34,714 bases of DNA. Source: Acidimicrobiales bacterium. GTDB taxonomy: Bacteria > Actinomycetota > Acidimicrobiia > Acidimicrobiales > RAAP-2. The notes under the pieces are model-generated. The model did not search any database. It was not told the DNA's origin and saw only the letters and a program-made list of their open reading frames with translations. The position numbers and the translations under genes were made by a program. The stretch covers positions 1 to 34,714 of the forward strand of contig JADGOI010000014.1 of the NCBI GenBank assembly GCA_017883075.1. The letters run 5' to 3'. Of this stretch, positions 27,455 to 34,714 are shown one piece after another. Within the stretch, counting starts at the first letter, position 1. Every line of letters starts with the position of its first letter.

Positions 27455-28108
27455 ATGAAGACAGCGGGGCGGGTCGTGGTGGCAGCGGTTGCCTTGGCGT
27501 TGGCTTCTCCCCTGCTGGCGGCGTGTTCTTCGAACCCCTCCACCCCGTCGGTCACCACCCAGCCGAATTCCTCGTCAAGCACTTCGTCAAGTCCGGCGTC
27601 ATCCACTCCGGATGGATCGGTGCTGGCCCCAGCCGGCAATGCCGACCAGACATCGCCGGTGGACGGGATCAGCTGCAATACCGATGAACAGCTGGCGTTC
27701 CACATCCACGCCCATCTGGCCATCTACGTCAACGGCGCGCCGAAGCTGCTGCCGCCGGGGATCGGTATCGGTCCCCCTTTGCAGTTCGAACAGACTTCGA
27801 GCGGCCCGTCTGTCGCCAGTGGATCGTGCTTCAGTTGGCTGCACACCCACGACTCGTCCGGCGTGGTCCATATCGAGTCACCGATACAGAGGGTCTTCAC
27901 GCTCGGCGACCTGTTCGATATCTGGGGTCAACCCCTCTCCGCCAGCCAGGTAGGCCCGGCTCGAGGAGCCGTCACCGCCACGATCAACGGGAATCCCTTC
28001 GCCGGGGATCCACGGGGTATTCCGCTGGACGCCCAGAATGTCATCCAGTTGGACGTCGGAACCGCTCTTCCGCAGCCGCAGCCCTATACGTTTCCGTCCG
28101 GCTCATAG
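27455..28108 (+). CDS. His-rich secreted lipoprotein of unknown function
   Basis: Signal peptide plus lipobox LLAAC; FHIHAHLAIYVNG, FSWLHTHDSSGVVHIESP, FTLGDLFDIWGQPLS. Confidence 0.82.
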   Translation: MKTAGRVVVAAVALALASPLLAACSSNPSTPSVTTQPNSSSSTSSSPASSTPDGSVLAPAGNADQTSPVDGISCNTDEQLAFHIHAHLAIYVNGAPKLLPPGIGIGPPLQFEQTSSGPSVASGSCFSWLHTHDSSGVVHIESPIQRVFTLGDLFDIWGQPLSASQVGPARGAVTATINGNPFAGDPRGIPLDAQNVIQLDVGTALPQPQPYTFPSGS

Positions 28109-28248
28109 AGGGCTCCACCTCGGATCTGAGGCAACGGAGGCTTCTGGGGTGCCGTCACGCATGGCGTCACGAGGGATGGGCGATCCCATGCTGCTTCCGA
28201 TGGACGGCGCCGCGGTGGTGACGTACCCGAGACCACCCTTGGAGAGGC

Positions 28249-28983
28249 TCAGTCCGGGGAGGCGTTGAATCGGTAGCCGACACCGCGGATGGTGGTGATC
28301 AGGATGGGCAAGGAGGGATCCACTTCGACGTGATTGCGGAGTCGCTTGATGTGCACGTCGAGAGTCTTGGTATCCCCGTAGTAGTCGGATCCCCAGATCC
28401 GATCGATGAGTACGTCGCGGGTCAGCACCCGACCGGAGTTCTCGATCAACAACGACAGCAGTTCGAACTCCTTACGCCGGAGGTGGACATCCACCTCCCG
28501 GACGGAGACCCGGTGCCGGTCGGGATCGATCCGAATGCCACCGGCTTCGAGAATGGGTCGACTGTCGAGGTGGCCGGCGTCGGAGTCGGAGGGGTGATCA
28601 CCCGTTGGGACGCGCCGCAGCACCGCCCGCATGCGGGCGACCAGCTCGCGGAGCCGATACGGCTTGGCGACGTAGTCGTCGGCGCCGACTTCGAGTCCGA
28701 CCACCGTATCGATCTCGGTGCCCTTGGCCGTGACCATGATGATCGGCACCGATGACCGGGCTCGGATAGAACGGCACACGTCGATGCCCGACAACTTGGG
28801 CAGCATCAGGTCGAGCAGGATCAGGTCGGGTGACACCAGATCGAAGAGGCGGAGTGCCTCGACGCCGTCTCTGGCCACGGTGACGTCGAAGCCCTCCCGG
28901 GTCAGTCCGATCACCAGGGCATCGATGAACGACTCCTCGTCCTCGGCCAGCAACACTTTGGTTTGGGACATCTCTGGGGTCAT
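28249..28983 (-). CDS. regX3: OmpR/PhoB-family response regulator, RegX3-like
   Basis: KVLLAEDEESFIDALVIGL, DLILLDLMLPKLSG, winged-helix YYGDTKTLDVHIKRLRNHVE; alternative start MSQTK at 28971. Confidence 0.88.
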   Translation of the reverse strand: MTPEMSQTKVLLAEDEESFIDALVIGLTREGFDVTVARDGVEALRLFDLVSPDLILLDLMLPKLSGIDVCRSIRARSSVPIIMVTAKGTEIDTVVGLEVGADDYVAKPYRLRELVARMRAVLRRVPTGDHPSDSDAGHLDSRPILEAGGIRIDPDRHRVSVREVDVHLRRKEFELLSLLIENSGRVLTRDVLIDRIWGSDYYGDTKTLDVHIKRLRNHVEVDPSLPILITTIRGVGYRFNASPD

Positions 28984-28994
28984 GGTTGCCCGGT

Positions 28995-30233
28995 TCAGGC
29001 CGAGTACTCGGGGGGTCGCGGAAGAACCAGCGTGAAGGTCGATCCTTCGCCTTCCCGGGAGTCGACCTCGACCCGGCCGTGGTGATTGGTGGCAACGTGG
29101 CGAACGATGGACAACCCGAGGCCGGTGCCGCCGGTTTCGCGGCTGCGCCCCAGGTCGACCCGGTAGAACCGTTCGAAGATCCGCTCGAGGTCCCGGGCGG
29201 GAATGCCCACGCCCTTGTCGGCTACCGACAACTTGACATCCCCGTCCACCTGGCTCCCGGCCACCCGCACCACTCCGTCCTCGGGGGAGAACGTCACCGC
29301 GTTCTCCAACAGGCTGTGCATGGCCGATACCAGCTGTCGCCGATCCCCGATGACGTGGATGGGCGGGTCGGGCTCATCCATCTCGATGGTGATCCGGCGC
29401 TGTTCGGCCGCGGCCCTGACACGCTCGACCGCCTCGGCCATCACCAGGTTGACAGAGGTGGGCTCGCGGGGAGGCGTCTCCTCCGACTCGATGCGGCTGA
29501 GGTCGAGGAGGTCGTCGATGATCCGACTCACCCGGAACGCCTCGGTGTGGATCCGGGACGCCAGCCGTTGGGCAATGACCGGATCGGGCTCGACAGTCAG
29601 GGTTTCGGCCAGCAGTCCGAGAGCCCCGATCGGTGTCTTCAACTCGTGACTCACGTTGGCGACGAAGTCGCGGCGAATCTCTTCGAGGCGACGTCGCTCC
29701 GAGACGTCTTCGATGATGGCGATCACTCCGAGTGGCCGCCGGCCGTCGTCGATGAGGCGGGTGCCGATGGTCAAGGTCTGACGGGGAGGTCCATACAGAT
29801 CGAGCGTGCGCTCGTCCGATCCTTTGTGCCAGGCGTTCTCGAGCAGCTCGGTGACGGCCTGAGCGGCGAGGGCGGCGCCGTGACGGTTGTTCATCAGGGC
29901 ACCTGCACGGGCATTGCGAAACCCGACCTCACCGTTCTCGTCGCACACGATCACACCCTGAGGCAGGGTATCGAGCGCCCGGCGCAGGCGGATGGCGTCG
30001 GAACTGGCCTCGGAGACAGCTTCAGCAGCCTCACCGGTCAACTTCTCGAGGTGGCTGAGGACCGGCTCCATACCGCCCTCGTCGGGTGGTTCCGCCCCCA
30101 GCCGATTGGCCAATGCCGTGAGCCGCTGCTGCAGGCTCCGGCGACCGGCCCGGCGTCCCAGCCGTGCGGCGACCACGACAGCAATGACGGCGACGGCGAC
30201 GATCACGATGTACCCGATGACGTACGGCTTCAC
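28995..30233 (-). CDS. senX3: Sensor histidine kinase, SenX3-like
   Basis: PAS-like LDTLPQGVIVCDENGEVGFRN, H-box FVANVSHELKTPIGALGLLAETL, GTGLGLSIVRHV; likely GTG start at 30233 (VKPYVIGYI). Confidence 0.85.
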   Translation of the reverse strand: MKPYVIGYIVIVAVAVIAVVVAARLGRRAGRRSLQQRLTALANRLGAEPPDEGGMEPVLSHLEKLTGEAAEAVSEASSDAIRLRRALDTLPQGVIVCDENGEVGFRNARAGALMNNRHGAALAAQAVTELLENAWHKGSDERTLDLYGPPRQTLTIGTRLIDDGRRPLGVIAIIEDVSERRRLEEIRRDFVANVSHELKTPIGALGLLAETLTVEPDPVIAQRLASRIHTEAFRVSRIIDDLLDLSRIESEETPPREPTSVNLVMAEAVERVRAAAEQRRITIEMDEPDPPIHVIGDRRQLVSAMHSLLENAVTFSPEDGVVRVAGSQVDGDVKLSVADKGVGIPARDLERIFERFYRVDLGRSRETGGTGLGLSIVRHVATNHHGRVEVDSREGEGSTFTLVLPRPPEYSA

Positions 30234-30317
30234 GGCTCCAGCATGGCAGGCCTGCGTCCGAAGTTGTGACACCAGCGGGTTGGCAGGATGGATTGATAAG
30301 AAACACTATGGAAGGCC

Positions 30318-30346
30318 TTGAAAAATACTGAAAGATCGTTTACCTT
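30318..30346 (+). promoter_or_regulatory. Putative promoter TTGAAA-N17-TACCTT
   Basis: -35-like 30318-30323, 17-nt spacer, TANNNT -10-like 30341-30346; ATG 8 nt downstream at 30354, compatible with leaderless mRNA. Confidence 0.4.
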
Positions 30347-30353
30347 TGGCCTC

Positions 30354-30764
30354 ATGCTCCCTGACCCCCGCGCAGCAGCCCTTGCACACACCGCATCTGT
30401 GGTCGGCCGGCTGGCCGGCTGGGCCGGGGGGTGGCGACCCGCCCTTCGGGCCCACCTCGATGTGGCCCATCCGGTTTCGGGCCGTCTCGCCGACGTGGTG
30501 CTCCACCCTGACACCAACTCTCTTCCCGGCGGGGATGTCCTCCAGAGCCTGATGAACGGGCTGGGCGGCTGGGCCCTGGCGCTGTCCTTGGTCGGGCTGC
30601 TGATCGGCGCGGCGGCATGGGCGCTCGGCTCCCATGGCCAGAATTACCAGCAGACATTCGTCGGCCGGCGGGCGGTGTTGATCTCAGGGCTGGCGGCCTT
30701 GTTGGTGGGAGCGGGCCCGGCCATCGTCAACTTCTTCTACAAGGCGGGGCAGGGGGTCCATTGA
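30354..30764 (+). CDS. Small two-TM membrane protein, VirB2/TrbC pilin-like position in T4SS-like locus
   Basis: LMNGLGGWALALSLVGLLIGAAAWALGSHGQNYQQTFVGRRAVLISGLAALLVGAGPAIVNFFYKAGQG; genomic context. Confidence 0.65.
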   Translation: MLPDPRAAALAHTASVVGRLAGWAGGWRPALRAHLDVAHPVSGRLADVVLHPDTNSLPGGDVLQSLMNGLGGWALALSLVGLLIGAAAWALGSHGQNYQQTFVGRRAVLISGLAALLVGAGPAIVNFFYKAGQGVH

Positions 30765-30765
30765 C

Positions 30766-32163
30766 ATGTTGACCGCGCTGGGCATCCCGTCGATCCCGGG
30801 CTTGGCCTGCCCGGCTGCGGCCGGAGCGCTGGGCGTGGCCGGTCTCGGCCCGATCTGTCAGGCGGCCGGTGGAGTTGCGGGGGCAGCCGCGACCCAGGTC
30901 GCCGGTTTCGGCGTTTCCAGCATCCTCGACGCCATTTCGGGATGGGTTTCCGCCGGAGGAGTCTGGCTGCTCGGACAGATCGGCACGTTTCTGGATGCGA
31001 CCACGACCGTCGATCTCGGGGCTTCATGGTTCACCAGCCACTACCAGACCATGGCCGGATTGGCCGGGGTGGTGATCATGCCGATGCTGTTGCTCGGGGT
31101 GATGCAGGCCATCCACCGGCAAAGTGCCTCGATGCTCATCCGTTCCGTGGTCATCAACGTGCCTCTGGCGATGGTGCTCACCGCCGTGGCGGTCAAACTG
31201 GTCCAGCTCGGACTGGCCCTGACCGACTCGATGAGTGCGACCGTCGCCCATGGTGCCGGGCTCGATAGCGGGCACTTCTTCGGCTCCACCATCACCGGGT
31301 TATCGGGTCCCACCACCGGAGGCCCGGTGACCCCGACGTTCGTGCTGCTCCTCGGCGGCCTGGCCGTGGTCTTCGGGGCATTCCTGTTGTGGGTCGAACT
31401 GCTGGTTCGCTCCGCGGCCGTCTACGTGGCCGTCCTCTTTCTCCCGCTCGCTCTGGCCAGCTTGGCGTGGCCGGCCATCGCCCATTGGACCCGTCGGTTG
31501 GTCGATACCTTGGCGGCATTGATCCTGGGCAAATTCGTGATCATTTCGGTGCTGAGCCTGGCCGTCGGTGCTCTGGCCGGGGGATCGGGTTCGACCCCGG
31601 CCGGTGCGACCGGAGCCGGGGCCGGTGCCCATAGCGGCTTCACCGATGTGCTGGGGGGCGCCGCCCTCCTCATGTTGGCGGCGTTTTCTCCCTGGGCGCT
31701 CTTTCGGCTCCTCCCCTTCCTCGAGGCGGGAGCGGTGAGCCATCTCGAAGGTGCGGGGCGCCGGACATCTCAGACTGCACTGGGGCCGCCCAAGAGCCTG
31801 GCCCAGACGGCCATGCGGATGTCGGCCGGAGGTGCCACCGGCGGCGCCAGTGAGGTTGGCATGGCGATGACGTCAGCGGTAGGTGCCAAGTCATCGCAAG
31901 GCAGTGCGGGCGAGGGAGGCGGGACAGGCGGGTCCGCGTCCCCGCTCCCTGACCTCGGGCGTTCGGCGGTCGAGAAGAACGGGGTGGGGACAGCCACCCC
32001 ACCGGGGGCCAGTGTGCCCCTGCGAACTCCCCATCCCCGGGCCGGTCACGACGCCAGCGCGGTCATGCGCGGGGAGGCGTCTCCGGGTGAGGGGGACACC
32101 TCCGACTCCGCCGGATCGCCATCCCGATCACCGGCAGCCCAACCCCTGACGCTGAAGACGTGA
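30766..32163 (+). CDS. TrbL/VirB6-like polytopic conjugal transfer membrane protein with disordered C-terminus
   Basis: Multiple TMs, Gly/Ser/Pro-rich tail from about 31770; context. Confidence 0.68.
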   Translation: MLTALGIPSIPGLACPAAAGALGVAGLGPICQAAGGVAGAAATQVAGFGVSSILDAISGWVSAGGVWLLGQIGTFLDATTTVDLGASWFTSHYQTMAGLAGVVIMPMLLLGVMQAIHRQSASMLIRSVVINVPLAMVLTAVAVKLVQLGLALTDSMSATVAHGAGLDSGHFFGSTITGLSGPTTGGPVTPTFVLLLGGLAVVFGAFLLWVELLVRSAAVYVAVLFLPLALASLAWPAIAHWTRRLVDTLAALILGKFVIISVLSLAVGALAGGSGSTPAGATGAGAGAHSGFTDVLGGAALLMLAAFSPWALFRLLPFLEAGAVSHLEGAGRRTSQTALGPPKSLAQTAMRMSAGGATGGASEVGMAMTSAVGAKSSQGSAGEGGGTGGSASPLPDLGRSAVEKNGVGTATPPGASVPLRTPHPRAGHDASAVMRGEASPGEGDTSDSAGSPSRSPAAQPLTLKT

Positions 32164-33752
32164 GCGTGTCGGAACCCGCGATGCGCACCGAGCGAGTGCG
32201 CTACCGCTTCGGTCCTTTGGAACAGCGGGGCCTGATCGCCGGTTGGCGAGGCGGACAGATCGGGTCGGTGGCCACCGGGTTGGTGCTCGGTGTCCTCGTC
32301 CTGCGTTCCCATCCCTCGGTGGTCGGCGTCCTCGGGGCACTGCTCTGTACCGGGACCGGTGTGGCTGTGGCCTGTTGGCCGGTGAGGGGCCGGACCGGTG
32401 AGCAGTGGCTTCCGCTGGTGCTGCGTTGGTTGGTGGCCGAGTTGCGCGGTGGCCACCGACAGCACGCCGGCGCTCCCGGTCTGGGCCATCTGGCTGCGGT
32501 AGGCCCTCTCGACGATGGGAGTGACCGTTCGTCAGTTCGCACTGCTCGACCTGCCGGGCACCGAGCCTTCGCGGCACCTGGGGTGTTCGACGGGCTCCGC
32601 ATCATTCCGCTACCGGTCAGCGACGACCGGGATGCACCGGTTGCCGGAGTGGTGATGGATGCCCGGGCCCGGACCGCCACTGCGGTACTGGCGGTGCGTG
32701 GCCACAGTTTCGCGCTGCTCGGTCCGAATGACCAGGATTCGCGCATCACCGCCTGGGCCCGGGTGTTGGCATCCATGGCTCGAGAGGGATCCACCGTCCA
32801 CCGGGTGCAGTGGGTCGAATCGTCCCTCCCCGACGACGGAAGTGGGGTGCGGCATCACCGAGAAGCGAATGCGGTGCTCGGGGTCGACACCGCTCCGGGG
32901 CGTTCCTATCAGTCATTGGTCGACCAGTCGGCCCCGGTGACCCGACGCCACCGGGTGTTGCTGGCCGTATCGATTCATACCGCCCGCTCGTCACGGGCGA
33001 TCCGGGCGTCGGGGGGCGGAGACAAGGGGGCGGCTGCGGTGCTGCTGCGAGAGGTGATGGCTCTGCAACGACTGATGGAGGAAGCCGATGCCACCGTCGA
33101 CGGGATTCTGGGGCCGGGAGGTTTGGCCTCGGTGGTGCGGGAGTCGTCGGCCCCTTTGACTTCGGCGGCCGGCTCGGGGACACCTCCGTTGCCGGGCATG
33201 GCCACAGGTTCGGGTGGAAGTGGACGTGAACCGTCGCACGGGTGGCCGTGGCCGATGGTGATCGAACCGCAGTGGGATTCGGTCCACATCGACGCCACCT
33301 GGCACGCGACCTATTGGATCGCCGAGTGGCCCCGGATCGATGTGACGCCTGACTTCTTGGGCCCGTTGCTCTTCTCACCGCTCCGACGTTCCATCTCCCT
33401 GGTGATGGAACCGGTGAGCCCGAGTCGGGCCGCACGCCAGGTTGCCCAGGCACGGACTGCCGACATCGCTGACGGCGAGCTGCGACGGCGGGGCGGCTTC
33501 CTGGTGACTGCACGCCAAACCCGCGAGAAGGAAGGGGTAGAACATCGGGACGTCGAGTTGGCCGACGGCCATGCCCAATACCGATTCTCGGGGTACATCA
33601 CCGTGACCGCCGACAGCCGTGATGCCCTGCGCGACGACTGCGGGTCCATTGAACAAGCGGCCGGGCAGGCTCGGATGGAGCTCCGGCAGCTCTACGGAGA
33701 ACAGGATGTGGCCTTCGCCTGCACCCTGCCGCTGTGCCGGGGACTCACATGA
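32160..33752 (+). CDS. SCO6880-family-like protein (VirB4 N-terminal-like, T4SS component)
   Basis: YRFGPLEQRGLIAGWRGGQIGSV, TWHATYWIAEWPRIDVTPDFLGPLL, RQVAQARTADIADGELRRRGGFLVTARQTREKE; GTGA overlap with previous gene. Confidence 0.75.
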   Translation: MSVSEPAMRTERVRYRFGPLEQRGLIAGWRGGQIGSVATGLVLGVLVLRSHPSVVGVLGALLCTGTGVAVACWPVRGRTGEQWLPLVLRWLVAELRGGHRQHAGAPGLGHLAAVGPLDDGSDRSSVRTARPAGHRAFAAPGVFDGLRIIPLPVSDDRDAPVAGVVMDARARTATAVLAVRGHSFALLGPNDQDSRITAWARVLASMAREGSTVHRVQWVESSLPDDGSGVRHHREANAVLGVDTAPGRSYQSLVDQSAPVTRRHRVLLAVSIHTARSSRAIRASGGGDKGAAAVLLREVMALQRLMEEADATVDGILGPGGLASVVRESSAPLTSAAGSGTPPLPGMATGSGGSGREPSHGWPWPMVIEPQWDSVHIDATWHATYWIAEWPRIDVTPDFLGPLLFSPLRRSISLVMEPVSPSRAARQVAQARTADIADGELRRRGGFLVTARQTREKEGVEHRDVELADGHAQYRFSGYITVTADSRDALRDDCGSIEQAAGQARMELRQLYGEQDVAFACTLPLCRGLT

Positions 33753-34714
33753 GGACGCCGACGCCACGTGTGCCGGCCCATATCGCCACGACCAGGCATC
33801 TCAGTGTCGCCTATCCGCTGGCCACCGAGGCCGGGCTCGGCCATCAAGGGGTGCTGATCGGTCAGGACGTGCTGGGCGGCTCATTCGTCTATGACCCGTT
33901 CGTGCTCTACCTCCAGGGGGTGATCACCAATCCCAACATGGTGGTGTTCGGCCAGATCGGTCGGGGGAAGAGTTCATTCGTGAAGTCGTACCTGTGGCGA
34001 CAGGCGGTGTTCGGTCGGCGGGCTTGGGTGGTCGATCCGAAGGGGGAGTACGGCCCCTTGGCCCGGGCCTGGGGGGTCACACCGGTGGCGCTGCGTCCCG
34101 GCGGCTCAGTCCGACTCAATCCGCTCGATACCGGGGAACTGAACAATGGCGCGGGCCCCGAGGATGACCGTCGACCCGATGGCGCCGGCGGTGGAGCCCG
34201 TGGCGACGAGGCGTGGCGCCGCCGGGTCGAGCTCACCGCCTCGTTGGCGGTGGCCTGTCTGGGTCGCCAGCTGGTGCCGAGGGAGCGGGCCGCCATCGAC
34301 GCCGCCCTCACCGAGGCCACCGAACGTTCGCGGACGGCTCAGATGCCGGCACCCACCCTCCCCGACGTCGTCGAGTCGCTACTCGATCCGAGTGCGCACG
34401 CCGCCCGCCAGCTCCGTACCGATCAGCTCACGTTGATGGAGGACGGAAGAGATGTGGCTCTCGAGCTCCGGCGCCTTGTCTACGGTGACCTCCGGGGGAT
34501 GTTCGACGGACCCACCACACCGGGCCTCCGCCTCGATGCCCCCCTGGTGGTTCTGGACCTGTCGGCGGTCTACAACTCACCGGCCCTGGGAGTCCTGATG
34601 GCGTGCGCCACAGCGTGGCTCCAGAACGCGGTCCAGGCCGAGCACCGGCACCGGGTCATCGTGGTGGTGGACGAAGCCTGGGCGATCCTCAGCAAGACGG
34701 GCGTTGCCCTGCGC
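33749..34714 (+). CDS. VirB4/TraC-like ATPase, 3'-truncated by window edge
   Basis: ATG at 33749 (ATGA overlap), frame open to window end; Walker A FGQIGRGKSSFVKSYL, DPKGEY, Walker B RVIVVVDEAWAIL; absent from the ORF track because there is no stop. Confidence 0.8.
   Translation, partial: MRTPTPRVPAHIATTRHLSVAYPLATEAGLGHQGVLIGQDVLGGSFVYDPFVLYLQGVITNPNMVVFGQIGRGKSSFVKSYLWRQAVFGRRAWVVDPKGEYGPLARAWGVTPVALRPGGSVRLNPLDTGELNNGAGPEDDRRPDGAGGGARGDEAWRRRVELTASLAVACLGRQLVPRERAAIDAALTEATERSRTAQMPAPTLPDVVESLLDPSAHAARQLRTDQLTLMEDGRDVALELRRLVYGDLRGMFDGPTTPGLRLDAPLVVLDLSAVYNSPALGVLMACATAWLQNAVQAEHRHRVIVVVDEAWAILSKTGVALR

Noticed and set aside
28986-30269. 427-aa + strand ORF opposite the sensor kinase
   Set aside because: Antisense shadow; the opposite strand has unmistakable histidine kinase motifs.
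1-34714. CRISPR arrays, rRNA genes, transposases, riboswitches
   Set aside because: No regularly spaced repeats, rRNA-like sequence, transposase motifs or recognisable riboswitch core were seen; a cmscan/ISfinder search would be needed for certainty.

Overview
GC-rich actinobacterial chromosome segment (gene content suggests an Acidimicrobiia-like organism; this is inference). From left to right: (1) a cytochrome oxidase block: 5'-truncated ctaG-like gene, a cupredoxin-like protein, heme-copper oxidase subunits II, I and III, an un-called 38-aa membrane microprotein and a second ctaG-like gene; (2) a divergent, translationally coupled TlpA-like / Sco-like / unknown membrane protein operon; (3) a catabolic block: sulfatase, nitronate monooxygenase, acyl-CoA dehydrogenase, SDR, serine hydrolase, probable DUF35 (OB-fold) remnant, acyl-CoA synthetase and a second SDR; (4) a GT87-like membrane glycosyltransferase and a tRNA-Glu/Asp/Phe cluster; (5) DUF2017, clpS, ctaA, ctaB, a TlpA-like thioredoxin, an ABC-2 exporter, serS and a His-rich lipoprotein; (6) a senX3/regX3-like two-component system; (7) the start of an actinobacterial type IV secretion-like locus (VirB2/TrbC-like, TrbL/VirB6-like, SCO6880-like, VirB4-like ATPase), cut by the window end. 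The strongest leads are the divergent oxidase subunit I, which keeps all metal ligands but lacks the canonical D- and K-channel residues and has an extra N-terminal membrane domain, and the T4SS-like locus with an apparently split VirB4. No CRISPR array, transposase, integrase or rRNA was seen.
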